Origin: JBGPGW01 sp046349515 | Lineage (GTDB): Bacteria > Pseudomonadota > Alphaproteobacteria > CADEGL01 | Direction: 5' to 3' | Assembly (NCBI GenBank): GCA_046349515.1 | Contig: JAXMCE010000004.1 | Location: 219,429-283,428, forward strand | Length of the DNA: 64,000 nucleotides | Part shown: positions 27,136 through 35,736 of the stretch, piece after piece | Position numbering within the stretch: the stretch's first letter is position 1 | Layout of the letters: the number at the start of each line of letters is the position of its first letter | Notes under the pieces: model-generated | What the model was told of the DNA's origin: nothing | What the model saw: the letters and a program-made list of their open reading frames with translations, nothing else | Databases searched by the model: none | Program-made: the position numbers and the translations under genes

Positions 27136-27989
27136 TCGGCGGACCTGCGGCGCAGGCGCGGGTCGAGCAGATCGCGCAATCCGTCGCCCAACAGGTTGAG
27201 ACCGAGGATGGCAAAGGTGAGAGCCGCCCCCGTCAGCGTGAGCACCCACGGCCCACGATGGAAGTAGTCCTTGCCGTCCGCCATCATGACGCCCAAGGAC
27301 GGCGTCGGCGGTTGCACGCCGAGACCGAGGAAGGACAGACCCGCTTCGATGATGATGCCGAAGGCCAGGCCGACGGTGAATTGGACGAAGAGAGGTGCCG
27401 CGATATTGGGCAGGATCTCCCTGACCATGATTCGAAGGGCCGGCTGCCCCATCAGCTGCGCGGCCTGCACATAGGGTTCGGACTTCACGACCATGGTCGT
27501 GTTCCGCGCCATGCGGGCGAAATTGGGCACATAGACGAGGGCGATCGCGATGATGACGCTTTGCACGCCGAAGCCCAGGATGAGCATCAGCATGAGCGCC
27601 AGCACGAAGATCGGGAACGAGAAGAGAAGGTCGACGAAGCGCATCGCGGTCGCATCGACCCACCGGCCGACATAGGCGCAGGTCATCCCCAGAAGAACGC
27701 CCGCGATGGCACCGAGCGACACGCCGGCAAAGCTGATCAACAGCGAATTGCGCGCGCCGTAGAACACGCGCGTCAGCACGTCCATCCCGAAGGAGTTCGT
27801 GCCGAAGGGATGCGCCCAGGACGGCGGCTTGAGCAGGGCCGTGAAGTCCATCTTCGTCGGGTCATAGGGTGAGAGCGAGGGGCCGATCGCGACCGCGAGC
27901 AGGACGACGGCCGTGATCGCGAGGCCAGTCGCGATGACGCGGTTTCGCCCAATCTCGAACAGCGTCGATCTCAGCGAGATGAGCGCCAT
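27132..27989 (-). CDS. dppC: Dipeptide-type ABC transporter permease (DppC-like)
   Basis: 285 aa. One N-terminal membrane helix, then the extracytoplasmic segment with HPFGTNSFGMDVLTRV, the hallmark of DppC/OppC permeases (FGTDxxGRD type), then five helices. The EAA-type cytoplasmic loop (around EPYVQAAQLMG to LRIMVREILPN) couples to the ATPases. Only 2 bp separate it from the DppB-like gene. Confidence 0.93.
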   Translation of the reverse strand: MALISLRSTLFEIGRNRVIATGLAITAVVLLAVAIGPSLSPYDPTKMDFTALLKPPSWAHPFGTNSFGMDVLTRVFYGARNSLLISFAGVSLGAIAGVLLGMTCAYVGRWVDATAMRFVDLLFSFPIFVLALMLMLILGFGVQSVIIAIALVYVPNFARMARNTTMVVKSEPYVQAAQLMGQPALRIMVREILPNIAAPLFVQFTVGLAFGIIIEAGLSFLGLGVQPPTPSLGVMMADGKDYFHRGPWVLTLTGAALTFAILGLNLLGDGLRDLLDPRLRRRSAE

Positions 27990-27991
27990 GG

Positions 27992-28945
27992 TCAGTGCGT
28001 CCGCCGCGGATCAAGCATGGCGCAGGCCACGTCGACGACAAGGTTCACCGTGAGAACGACGCCGAGGAAGGTGAGCGCGCAAGCCTGCACCACCGGATAG
28101 TCGCGCCCGAACGCCGCATCGACCATGAGCGACCCCATGCCCGCGATGCCGAAGATGCGCTCGATGATGACGACGCCGCCGAGAAGATAGCGCACTTGCA
28201 ATCCCACCACGGTTACGAAGGGAATGAGCGCGTTGCGGAAGACGTAGTGGAGGAAAACGAATGGTGCGGCGAAGCCGAACGACCGCGCGGCCGTCACGTA
28301 CTCCCGCCGCGCCGTCTCGAGCAGTGCCGCGCGCAGGATGCGCGCGAAAACTCCGGCCATGGGCGCCGCGATCGCAAGGGCCGGCAGGAAGCCGCTGTAG
28401 AAGGCGCCGGTGAAGTCCTGGGCCGGCGTCGTGAAACCGTAAGATGGAAACCAGGTGAAGGACAGGGCGAAGGCCAGGATGAGCACGTAGCTCAGCCAAA
28501 AGTCCGGCATCGAGATGCCGAGGACGGCGATCGAAGTCGCCGCCGTATCCGCGAGCTTTCCGTGGCGGAGCGCCGCGATCGTGCCGGCCACGAGCGAAAT
28601 GAAAAGAGCGATCACGAGGCCGTAGATGCCGATGAAGATCGTCACGGGCAGGCGATTGGCCAGCAGTTCGCTGATGGGAAACTTGCCCGCGAGCGCGATT
28701 GAATTGCCGAGATTGCCCTGGGCGGCATTCTCGAGCCAGATCAGGTACTGAATGACGATCGGCCGATCGAGCCCATGCTCGTGACGGTAGGCCTCGATGG
28801 TCTCCGGCGTCGCCGCGTCGCCAAGCACCGTCAGCGCCGGATCGCCCGGCGCCAACTGCATGATGAGAAAGATGAGGAAGGAGCCGACGATAACCGTCGC
28901 CAGCGCACCGGCCAGTCGAACGATGAGATACCACAGAAAGTTCAT
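27992..28945 (-). CDS. dppB: Dipeptide-type ABC transporter permease (DppB-like)
   Basis: 317 aa, six membrane helices. LAPGDPALTVLGDAATPE followed by RHEHGLDRPIVIQYLIWL is the standard DppB/OppB N-terminus, and REYVTAARSFGFAAPFVFLHYVFRNAL is the EAA loop (quoted in two parts: REYVTAARSFGF and YVFRNALIPF). Forms the inner-membrane channel with the DppC-like protein. The hairpin at 28959-28992 separates it from the binding-protein gene. Confidence 0.93.
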   Translation of the reverse strand: MNFLWYLIVRLAGALATVIVGSFLIFLIMQLAPGDPALTVLGDAATPETIEAYRHEHGLDRPIVIQYLIWLENAAQGNLGNSIALAGKFPISELLANRLPVTIFIGIYGLVIALFISLVAGTIAALRHGKLADTAATSIAVLGISMPDFWLSYVLILAFALSFTWFPSYGFTTPAQDFTGAFYSGFLPALAIAAPMAGVFARILRAALLETARREYVTAARSFGFAAPFVFLHYVFRNALIPFVTVVGLQVRYLLGGVVIIERIFGIAGMGSLMVDAAFGRDYPVVQACALTFLGVVLTVNLVVDVACAMLDPRRTH

Positions 28946-28958
28946 CGGACCGGGAATG

Positions 28959-28992
28959 GTCCCGCCGGCGGCTCTGCGCGTACCGGCGGGAC
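28959..28992 (-). terminator. Hairpin between the binding-protein and permease genes
   Basis: Perfect 10 bp stem (GTCCCGCCGG and its complement) with a 14 nt loop, lying in the 72 bp gap between the substrate-binding-protein stop and the dppB-like start. There is no U-tract, so it is more likely an mRNA-stabilising or partial attenuation structure that gives excess binding protein over permease than a full terminator. Confidence 0.55.
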
Positions 28993-29017
28993 GTGCTCCA
29001 TCAAGCCGCGCGCCCGC

Positions 29018-30598
29018 TCAACCGAGCGAGACGGGCGGGAACTGGGTGCCCAAGGACTGTGACGGCAGCGCGACGAAGCCTTTGACCTTCTTGTTCATCA
29101 TGCTGTGGGCGTTTGCATTGAAGGTGAACAACAGGGCCACCTCATCGGCGACGATGTCCTCGGCCTGCCGGGCGAGCTCGCCGCGCTTCAACTGATCGAA
29201 CTCCTTCCGTGAGGCTTCGATGAGCGCATCGACCTTGGGGTTGGAATAGCCGTTGAAGTTCCGCGCGCCCTTGGAATGGAACAGCTCGCCCAGGTACTCG
29301 TCGAGCTCCACGCGTCCGATCCATCCCGTATTTTGCGCATCCATGTCGTTGCCACGGAACTTCTGGAACGCGACATTGGCCTCGAGCACCTCCGGCGCGA
29401 ACTTCATGCCGAGCGTCTGGTTGATCTGGGCGCAAGCGATCTCCGTCCAGCGCTTCCACCAGCCCGAGCCCCAGGTGATGACCTTGATCTCGAGGCCCGG
29501 CTTCACGCTCGACTTGGCGAGCTCGGCCTTCGCGCGTTCCGGATTGTAGGTGTAGAGATCGCGCGACTTCGTATAGGCCCAGGGGATGGCCGGCGGAATG
29601 GCGCCGGCGAGCGGCCGTCCTTCGCCGAACAGCACAGCATCCACGATCGCCTGCCGATCGAGCGAGAGGGCCAGTGCGCGCCGGAAATTGACGTCATTGA
29701 AGGGCGGCTTCGTCAAATTCAACGCCATGAAGCGATTATTGAAGCCGGGGACCTTGGTAACGGTGATATTGGGATCCTTCTCCAGCTTCGGCACGTCCGC
29801 GAAGGGCGCCGTGCTGGCCAGGTCGATCTGGCCCCCGAGGATCGCCGTGATGCCACTCGTCTCCTCCGGGATCAGCAGGAGGTCGACGCCGTCGAGATAG
29901 GGCTGGCCCTTCTCGAAATAGTCCTTGTGCGCAACGAAGACGATCTTCTCGTTGGCGCGCCATTCCTTGATTTTGAACGCCCCGGTGCCGACCGGAGCCT
30001 TGCCGAAGGCCTCCTCGCCCATTTTCTGGAAGGCTTTCTTCGAGATGATCTGCGCGCCCGTCGGCATGCTGGAGAGGAAGGTCAGCATCGGCGCGAACGG
30101 TTCCGAGGTCTTGATTTTCACCGTGTACTTGTTGACCGCGTCTACTGCTGTGATCTTCTCGAACTTTTTTTGATTCGGAACTTTGATGTCCGGATTGCGG
30201 ATGCGGTCGAGCGAGAACTTGACGTCCTCAGACGTCATTTCGCTGCCGTCATGGAATTTCACACCCTTCCTCAGGTTGAACGTGTACGTCGTGAGGTCCG
30301 GCGAGAGCGACCAGTTCTCGGCCAGATCGGGCACGATCTTCATCTGCGCGTCGAACTTGACGAGCGCGTTGAACATCGTCGTCAGCGCCCAGAAGTCCGA
30401 GTTGAGGATCGCCTTCTGCGGATCGAGCGTGTTCACCACGTTGAACCCGAGGAGTGCTGCGCGAAGGGTCCCGCCGCGCTGTTGGCCGAGCGCCACCCTC
30501 GAAAGCATCGAGCCGGTCAGAATCGTCGTCGCTCCGGCGGCCGCGGTCGTCGTCAGGAATGTCCGACGATCCATGCCGGTCGAGGCTGACTTGGTCAT
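29018..30598 (-). CDS. dppA: ABC transporter substrate-binding protein, SBP family 5 (dipeptide type), Tat-exported
   Basis: 526 aa. The N-terminus carries a twin-arginine signal (MDRRTFLTTTAAAGATT), so it is exported folded. The mature part has the family-5 pattern: QRGGTLRAALLG, LAENWSLSPDLTTYTFNLRKGVKFHDG (in pieces), GTGAFKIKEW and FRRALALSLDRQAIVD. Binds an unknown solute, commonly peptides, opines, nickel chelates or amino-acid derivatives, and delivers it to the DppB/C-like permeases. First gene of the operon; AGGGAGGACC precedes the ATG. Confidence 0.93.
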   Translation of the reverse strand: MTKSASTGMDRRTFLTTTAAAGATTILTGSMLSRVALGQQRGGTLRAALLGFNVVNTLDPQKAILNSDFWALTTMFNALVKFDAQMKIVPDLAENWSLSPDLTTYTFNLRKGVKFHDGSEMTSEDVKFSLDRIRNPDIKVPNQKKFEKITAVDAVNKYTVKIKTSEPFAPMLTFLSSMPTGAQIISKKAFQKMGEEAFGKAPVGTGAFKIKEWRANEKIVFVAHKDYFEKGQPYLDGVDLLLIPEETSGITAILGGQIDLASTAPFADVPKLEKDPNITVTKVPGFNNRFMALNLTKPPFNDVNFRRALALSLDRQAIVDAVLFGEGRPLAGAIPPAIPWAYTKSRDLYTYNPERAKAELAKSSVKPGLEIKVITWGSGWWKRWTEIACAQINQTLGMKFAPEVLEANVAFQKFRGNDMDAQNTGWIGRVELDEYLGELFHSKGARNFNGYSNPKVDALIEASRKEFDQLKRGELARQAEDIVADEVALLFTFNANAHSMMNKKVKGFVALPSQSLGTQFPPVSLG

Positions 30599-30990
30599 AC
30601 TGTGGTCCTCCCTGTCGCTGATTGTCTTATCGCCCTTGGCGCTTGGCTGGCCCTTGACGACGTGCCCGGCCCCGCCCGCTCACATTGCGGCTGAAATTTA
30701 GTCACCAAAGCCCTCGTGCTGGATCGGATTGCCGGGGCGTAACCGCCCCTTGTTCGTGTTTCGTCCACCAGCCCGACGACCTTCAAACCCTCCCTTAGCG
30801 GCCGCGGTTCGCCGCGGCTCGAAGCCTCAGCGATAGTAGCGAGCGTCTCGAAATCCCGTCAAGCCAAGCTCCCGCACTCGGAGCCTCATCGTCATTGCAA
30901 TGCAAGCCGCGGCGAGGTCGCCCCTCCGAAGGGTTTCCACTAGCATGCGCAGCCAAGGCACACGGAGTGAACCAAGAGGAGTCCTCGGGG
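30599..30990. other. Divergent intergenic region between the ABC operon and the GlpD-like gene
   Basis: 392 bp with no credible gene. It must hold the promoters of both flanking units, but I find no convincing -35/-10 pair. Visible structures are a 7 bp GC stem closed by a TTCG tetraloop (30801-30818) and a 10 bp palindrome CATTGCAATG (30893-30902) about 90 bp before the GlpD-like start, which could be an operator half or chance. Confidence 0.5.
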
Positions 30991-32553
30991 ATGCGCGCGG
31001 CACTTTCCAGCCTTTCAGGGCGCACGTTCGATGTCGCGGTCATTGGCGCGGGCATCAACGGGTGCAGCGCAGCCCAGCAGCTGGCGGCTCGAGGCTACAC
31101 TGTCTTGCTCGTGGACAAAGGTGATTTCGGCGCGGCATCCTCGAGCCGCTCGACGCGTCTCGTTCATTGCGGCCTCCGTTATCTCGCACCCGGCGGCACG
31201 ATGTGGGACCTGTTGCTGAGTCCCAAGAAATTGTCGACGGCACTCCGCATGACGCGCCAAGCCATGGTCGCCCGCAGCGAATTCGCCAAGACGTCCGCGA
31301 GCCGCACCCGTCAGATCAAATTTGGATTTCCCCTATACCGGGACGGCGCCTACCGCCCCTGGCAGATCGACCTGGCCTTCACGGTGCTGAAGAGCCTCGG
31401 CCCGAGCGAGCCGCCGCTCGACTATCAGCGCCTCGGCCGAGACGAAGTGGCTGCATCGCCGCTGTTCAGCCGATTGCGCGACCAGGACAAGCTCCTCGGC
31501 GTCGCCATGTTTCGCGAGTACCAATTCGATTGGGCGGAGCGAGTGGCGGTCGACATGGCCTTGGACGCGCGGCGCATAGGTGCCGTCGTGCGCAACTACA
31601 CGCCTGTGACCGGCCTTGCACGCGCGACCAAGGGGGATGGCTGGACGCTCACGCTCGCCGACGGGCGCAACGCAAGCGAGCCGCCTGTGACCCTGACCGC
31701 CAAAGTCGTGCTCAATACGGCTGGCATTTGGATCGACAAGGTGAACGCTCTCGCCGGTGCCGGCGCCAAGCGCAAGATCCTGGGCACCAAGGGCGTCCAT
31801 GTCGTCATCCGCCTGCCGCCCGAGTGCCAGGATTACGGCGTCATCACGCTCAATCGCGCGGGCGTCGAGCCCGTCTATCTCGTCCCGTGGCGGCAGGGCC
31901 TTCACTACATGGGCGTCACCGAGACCGTGTATGACGGCGACATCGACGACATCCAGGCCAGCGACGGCGACATCGACTGGCTCCTCGCCGAGGCCAATCA
32001 CCTCGTGCCGAGCCTGAGTCTGAAGCGCACGGACGTGCTCTACTCCTGGGCGGGCGTGCGCCCGCTCCAATACGACCCCGATCTGCCCAAGGGCTTTCGC
32101 TCGCGCCAGATCCACGATCAGACGCGCGAGGGCATGCCAGGCGTGATCTCGATGACCGCGGGCCCGGTCACGACGCATCGCTCAGGCGGCATCGAGCTGG
32201 CTGACGCGGTTGCGCGCCACGTCCGCCCCTCAGGCACGCCGCAACCGCTCGACTATGCGCCGCGACAATTTCCCGACAGCGGAACGTCGCCGGCGCTTCT
32301 CAACCACTATCCCCAGATCAAACTCGCGGACCTGCGCCACGCGGCGATGCACGAGGAGCCCGAGACACTCGTCGACCTCCTCTTCCGGCGCACGGGCCTG
32401 GGCTGGACAGAGACGCAGGCCCGGGAAGGCGCCCAGCTCGCCGCCGAGACTGTTGCCGACATCCTCGGTTGGGATCGCGGGCGGATCGACAAGGAAGTCG
32501 AGGCCTATCAGGCCTATCTCGCGCATGCGCACCGCCAGCCATCCCCCGCCTGA
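30991..32553 (+). CDS. FAD-dependent glycerol-3-phosphate dehydrogenase-like oxidoreductase
   Basis: 520 aa; ATG 30991 with AAGAGGAG about 9 nt upstream. FAD-binding DVAVIGAGINGCSAAQQLAA near the N-terminus, then GAASSSRSTRLVHCGLRYL, the GlpD signature segment in which Ser/Arg contact the flavin and substrate. TAGPVTTHRSGG near residue 390 and the C-terminal alpha-helical cap (DLRHAAMHEEPETLVDLLF) also match GlpD. The canonical enzyme oxidises sn-glycerol-3-phosphate and feeds the quinone pool. The neighbourhood (DapA-family gene 80 bp downstream, dipeptide-type transporter upstream) is not that of glycerol use, so a related substrate is possible. Confidence 0.82.
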   Translation: MRAALSSLSGRTFDVAVIGAGINGCSAAQQLAARGYTVLLVDKGDFGAASSSRSTRLVHCGLRYLAPGGTMWDLLLSPKKLSTALRMTRQAMVARSEFAKTSASRTRQIKFGFPLYRDGAYRPWQIDLAFTVLKSLGPSEPPLDYQRLGRDEVAASPLFSRLRDQDKLLGVAMFREYQFDWAERVAVDMALDARRIGAVVRNYTPVTGLARATKGDGWTLTLADGRNASEPPVTLTAKVVLNTAGIWIDKVNALAGAGAKRKILGTKGVHVVIRLPPECQDYGVITLNRAGVEPVYLVPWRQGLHYMGVTETVYDGDIDDIQASDGDIDWLLAEANHLVPSLSLKRTDVLYSWAGVRPLQYDPDLPKGFRSRQIHDQTREGMPGVISMTAGPVTTHRSGGIELADAVARHVRPSGTPQPLDYAPRQFPDSGTSPALLNHYPQIKLADLRHAAMHEEPETLVDLLFRRTGLGWTETQAREGAQLAAETVADILGWDRGRIDKEVEAYQAYLAHAHRQPSPA

Positions 32554-32633
32554 AGTTCTGTTGCAGGACGGCAGGGGAAGGCGCAGAATCGCCAGCAAGC
32601 TCGGGACGACATGGTTAACGAAGGAGAGTGATC

Positions 32634-33560
32634 ATGGGCAACCGCCGCGTCGACTGGCACGGTTCCTTCTCTGTCATCGTGACCCCGTTCACCAAGGACG
32701 GAGCCATCGACGAGAAGGCTTATCGCCAAAATGTCGAGAACAACATTGCAGCCGGCGTGCACGCCATCATCGCAGGCGGCTCGACGGGCGAGTTCTTCCT
32801 GATGACGAGCGATGAGCGCAAGCGTGTTCACGAGATTGCGATCGATCAGGTGAAGGGGCGCATCCCCGTCCTGTGCGGGCCCGCGGGGATCCGGACGGAA
32901 GACGTGATCGACATCGCGAGCCATGCGCAGAAGATCGGCTGCGCCGGCGGAATGACACTCTCGCCTCTCTATGTCGGCCTCGATGAGCGCGAAGTCGTCG
33001 AGTTCTACAAGCGCGTCGCGGGCGAAAGCGGTCTGCCCATCATGCTTTACAACAGCCCGCGCTATGTCCGGGCGAACCTGACCCCGGCGCTCGTCGCTCG
33101 GCTCGCCAAGATCGACGGCGTCGTCGCGATCAAGGACACCTCGTTCGACATGTTCCAGATGAACAATCTGGTGGCCGAGGTCGGCGACGCGCTGCGCATC
33201 TTCGTCGGGCTCGAGAATCTGTATCTGCCGGCGCTGTCCGTCGGCGCTGTCGGCGCGGTCGCGATGATGCCGCAGGTCGTTGGCAAGCTGGCCGTCGATG
33301 TCTACACGCATTGGCAGAAGGGCGACGTCAAGCGCGCGCAGGAGGTGCACAAGAAGCTCTGCCGGCTCTACGATCTCTTCACCGTCGGCAGCGGCTACAT
33401 CGCCATCAAGGAGTGCATGAACATTCTCGGCAAGCCTGGTGGATACTCGCGCGCACCGATGCTCATGTTCACCGAGGAGCAGAAGGCCCAATTGCGCCAG
33501 ATCCTCGACGACATCGGCGTGCTGGCCGCACCAGCCGCGCGCCGCGCCGCCGGCGACTGA
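32634..33560 (+). CDS. DapA/N-acetylneuraminate lyase-family protein
   Basis: 308 aa TIM-barrel class I aldolase/dehydratase. ATG 32634 has AAGGAGAG upstream; a GTG two codons earlier is less likely. GGSTGEFFLMTSDER is the substrate carboxylate loop, Tyr in MLYNSPRY and the Schiff-base Lys in VVAIKDTSFD are present. The family acts on 2-oxo acids (dihydrodipicolinate, sialic acid, 2-keto-3-deoxy acids, pyrroline-4-hydroxy-2-carboxylate). The setting is catabolic rather than lysine synthesis. Probably follows the GlpD-like gene in one transcript and ends at a bidirectional terminator. Confidence 0.85.
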   Translation: MGNRRVDWHGSFSVIVTPFTKDGAIDEKAYRQNVENNIAAGVHAIIAGGSTGEFFLMTSDERKRVHEIAIDQVKGRIPVLCGPAGIRTEDVIDIASHAQKIGCAGGMTLSPLYVGLDEREVVEFYKRVAGESGLPIMLYNSPRYVRANLTPALVARLAKIDGVVAIKDTSFDMFQMNNLVAEVGDALRIFVGLENLYLPALSVGAVGAVAMMPQVVGKLAVDVYTHWQKGDVKRAQEVHKKLCRLYDLFTVGSGYIAIKECMNILGKPGGYSRAPMLMFTEEQKAQLRQILDDIGVLAAPAARRAAGD

Positions 33561-33583
33561 GTCCGATCAATCCGGTGTTAGGG

Positions 33584-33610
33584 AAACGGGGCCCCAGGAG
33601 GGCCCCGTTT
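33584..33610. terminator. Bidirectional terminator between convergent genes
   Basis: An 11 bp perfect stem AAACGGGGCCC/GGGCCCCGTTT with a 5 nt loop. Because the arms begin with AAA and end with TTT it offers a short T-run in both directions, and it lies between the stops of the DapA-family gene (33560) and the flavoenzyme gene (33615). Confidence 0.75.
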
Positions 33611-33614
33611 GCCG

Positions 33615-35657
33615 TCAGAACTCCTTGCAGAACCGAAGCGAGTCGTAGATCGCCGCGTGGATATTGCGGCTTGCCACCGCATCGCCAACGCGCACGACGA
33701 CGAAGCGTCCATCCGGATTGTTCCGGATCGACCACGGCCGGCCCTTGGCGAACGCCTCGAGATCGATCTCGCCCATATTCGATGAATGCGGGACGAGGGC
33801 GTGGTAGACCTCTTCCCGCGCACGGGTTCCATGCTCGGCCACGATCTGGTCGACCTCGCGCTCCTCCTCGTCCTGCGTATAGATGTTGGCGAACACGGCG
33901 ATGAGGCGATTGCCTTCGCGGTAGACCTGCTTCATGCGGAGGTCGGGCGTGATGACGGCGCCGCCCTTGTGCAGCGCCTTCATGCGGAACGGAAAGTTGA
34001 GTGGCCCCACGTCGAAGGCGGCATGGCGCTCTGGCGTCACCATCTCGACTTTCGCTCCGCGCGCGAGAAGAAGTTCAGCCGCCGAGGACGCGGGCTCGCG
34101 TGCATCGTCGTCATAGACCAGCACCCGCTCGGCCGGCTGGACCTTGCCGTTCAAGACGTCCCAGGTCGACACGGCAAGCTCGCGGCCTTCAAAGTTGCCG
34201 ATCTTGGGCTCCCCACCCGTCGCGATGACGACGTAGTCCGGCTTCTCCGCCAGCACGTCCTCGGCCGTCGCGCGAGTCGCGAGGCGGAGGTCCACTTTGA
34301 GCTTGTTGACCTGCCGGTCGAGCCAACGCGCGATGCCGGCGAGCGATTCACGCGTCGGCCCCTTGGCTGCGATGTTGATCTGCCCGCCCGTCCGCTCGTC
34401 GGCCTCGAACAGGACGACCGCGTGTCCGCGCTCGGCCGAGACGCGCGCGGCTTCGAGCCCGCCCGGCCCCGCGCCCACGACCACGACTTTCTTCCGCGCG
34501 GGCGCCTTGGGGATGACGTGAGGCATCGTCGCCTCTCGGCTGGTCGCCGCGTTCTGCAGGCACAGCGCCTCGCCGCCGACGAAGAGGCGATCGATGCACC
34601 AGCCCGTGCCCACGCATTCCCGGATGTCGTCGGGCCGCCCCTCCATGAGCTTCCGCCCGATGTGCGGATCGGCGATATGCCCGCGCGTCATGGCCACGAG
34701 GTCGCAGTGGCCTTCGGCAATCGCGCGCGCGGCGGTCGCCATGTCGGTGATGCGCTGGCCGTGGAAGATGGCCAAGCCCGTCTCCGCCTTTACGGCGCTC
34801 GCGAGCGAGAGGAACGGCGCCGCCGGGAGCGGCATGGTCGCCATCGAAATCGAAATGCCGCGGTAGTCGTACATGCCGCCGCCGATGACGTCGAGGAAGT
34901 CGACCATGCCGGTCTTGGCGAGGTAGCGCGCGATCGCGAGGCAGTCCTTGTGCGTGAGGCCGCCCTCGATCATCTCGTCACCGCTCATGCGGATGCCGAT
35001 GATGTAGTCGTCGCCCACCTGCTTGCGGCTCTCGGCCAGGATCTCGGTGACGAAGCGCAGGCGGTTCTCGAGGCTGCCGCCGTATTTGTCCGTGCGCTGG
35101 TTGGAAACCGGACTCCAGAAACTGTCGATCAGGTTCTGGAATCCGCACTGGAACTCGAACCCATCGAGGCCGCCCTCCTTCGCGCGCCTCGCGCCCTGGC
35201 CATAGGCCTTGATGACGCGGCGGAGATCCCAATCCTCCATCGCCTTCGGATGGCCGCGATGATAAGGCTCGCGGATGGCCGACGGCGCGATCGGCGGCAG
35301 CCATGGATCGAGATCCCAGCGCATCTTCCGCCCGATGTGCGAAAGCTGGACCATCAGCTTGGCACCATGCTTGTGGATGCGCTCCGAGAACTGCTGGAAA
35401 TAGGGAATGACCGAATCGTCGGCGGCCGAAATCTGGTTGTATTCGTTGGCCGGTGAATCGATCGCGACCGTCGTGACGCCACCGAAGCTCGTGAGACCTA
35501 TTCCGCCCTTCGCCTTCTCCTCGTGATAGAGTTGGTAACGCTCCTGCGGCTTGCCGTCCTTGGCGTAGCCGGGCGCATGGCTCGTGCTCATGATTCGGTT
35601 GCGAAACGTGACGCCTTTCAGCGTGAACGGCTTCAGCAGCGCATCGTACTCGGCCAT
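33615..35657 (-). CDS. Trimethylamine-dehydrogenase / 2,4-dienoyl-CoA-reductase-like flavoprotein
   Basis: 680 aa. Old-yellow-enzyme barrel binding FMN (residues 1-340), Fe-S segment, then FAD/NAD-binding domain with VVVVGAGPGGLEAARVSAER (from about 392) and VLVYDDD. In trimethylamine dehydrogenase four Cys bind a 4Fe-4S cluster; here three are present (Cys348, Cys354, Cys366) while the second position is Thr351 (ECVGTGWC). ATG 35657 follows GGAGGGAGG. Relatives demethylate amines (trimethylamine, dimethylamine, N-methylproline, histamine oxidation) or reduce enoyl-CoA. Sits 79 bp downstream of the M24/creatinase-like gene, suggesting breakdown of a methylated amino acid or betaine; this is inference. 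Confidence 0.85.
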   Translation of the reverse strand: MAEYDALLKPFTLKGVTFRNRIMSTSHAPGYAKDGKPQERYQLYHEEKAKGGIGLTSFGGVTTVAIDSPANEYNQISAADDSVIPYFQQFSERIHKHGAKLMVQLSHIGRKMRWDLDPWLPPIAPSAIREPYHRGHPKAMEDWDLRRVIKAYGQGARRAKEGGLDGFEFQCGFQNLIDSFWSPVSNQRTDKYGGSLENRLRFVTEILAESRKQVGDDYIIGIRMSGDEMIEGGLTHKDCLAIARYLAKTGMVDFLDVIGGGMYDYRGISISMATMPLPAAPFLSLASAVKAETGLAIFHGQRITDMATAARAIAEGHCDLVAMTRGHIADPHIGRKLMEGRPDDIRECVGTGWCIDRLFVGGEALCLQNAATSREATMPHVIPKAPARKKVVVVGAGPGGLEAARVSAERGHAVVLFEADERTGGQINIAAKGPTRESLAGIARWLDRQVNKLKVDLRLATRATAEDVLAEKPDYVVIATGGEPKIGNFEGRELAVSTWDVLNGKVQPAERVLVYDDDAREPASSAAELLLARGAKVEMVTPERHAAFDVGPLNFPFRMKALHKGGAVITPDLRMKQVYREGNRLIAVFANIYTQDEEEREVDQIVAEHGTRAREEVYHALVPHSSNMGEIDLEAFAKGRPWSIRNNPDGRFVVVRVGDAVASRNIHAAIYDSLRFCKEF

Positions 35658-35736
35658 GGCAGCCCTCCCTCCGCGATCGTGCGAACCTAGACCATCCGCC
35701 CGGTCAGGCCCAGGGCGTTGGCCGCCTTCGATTCTC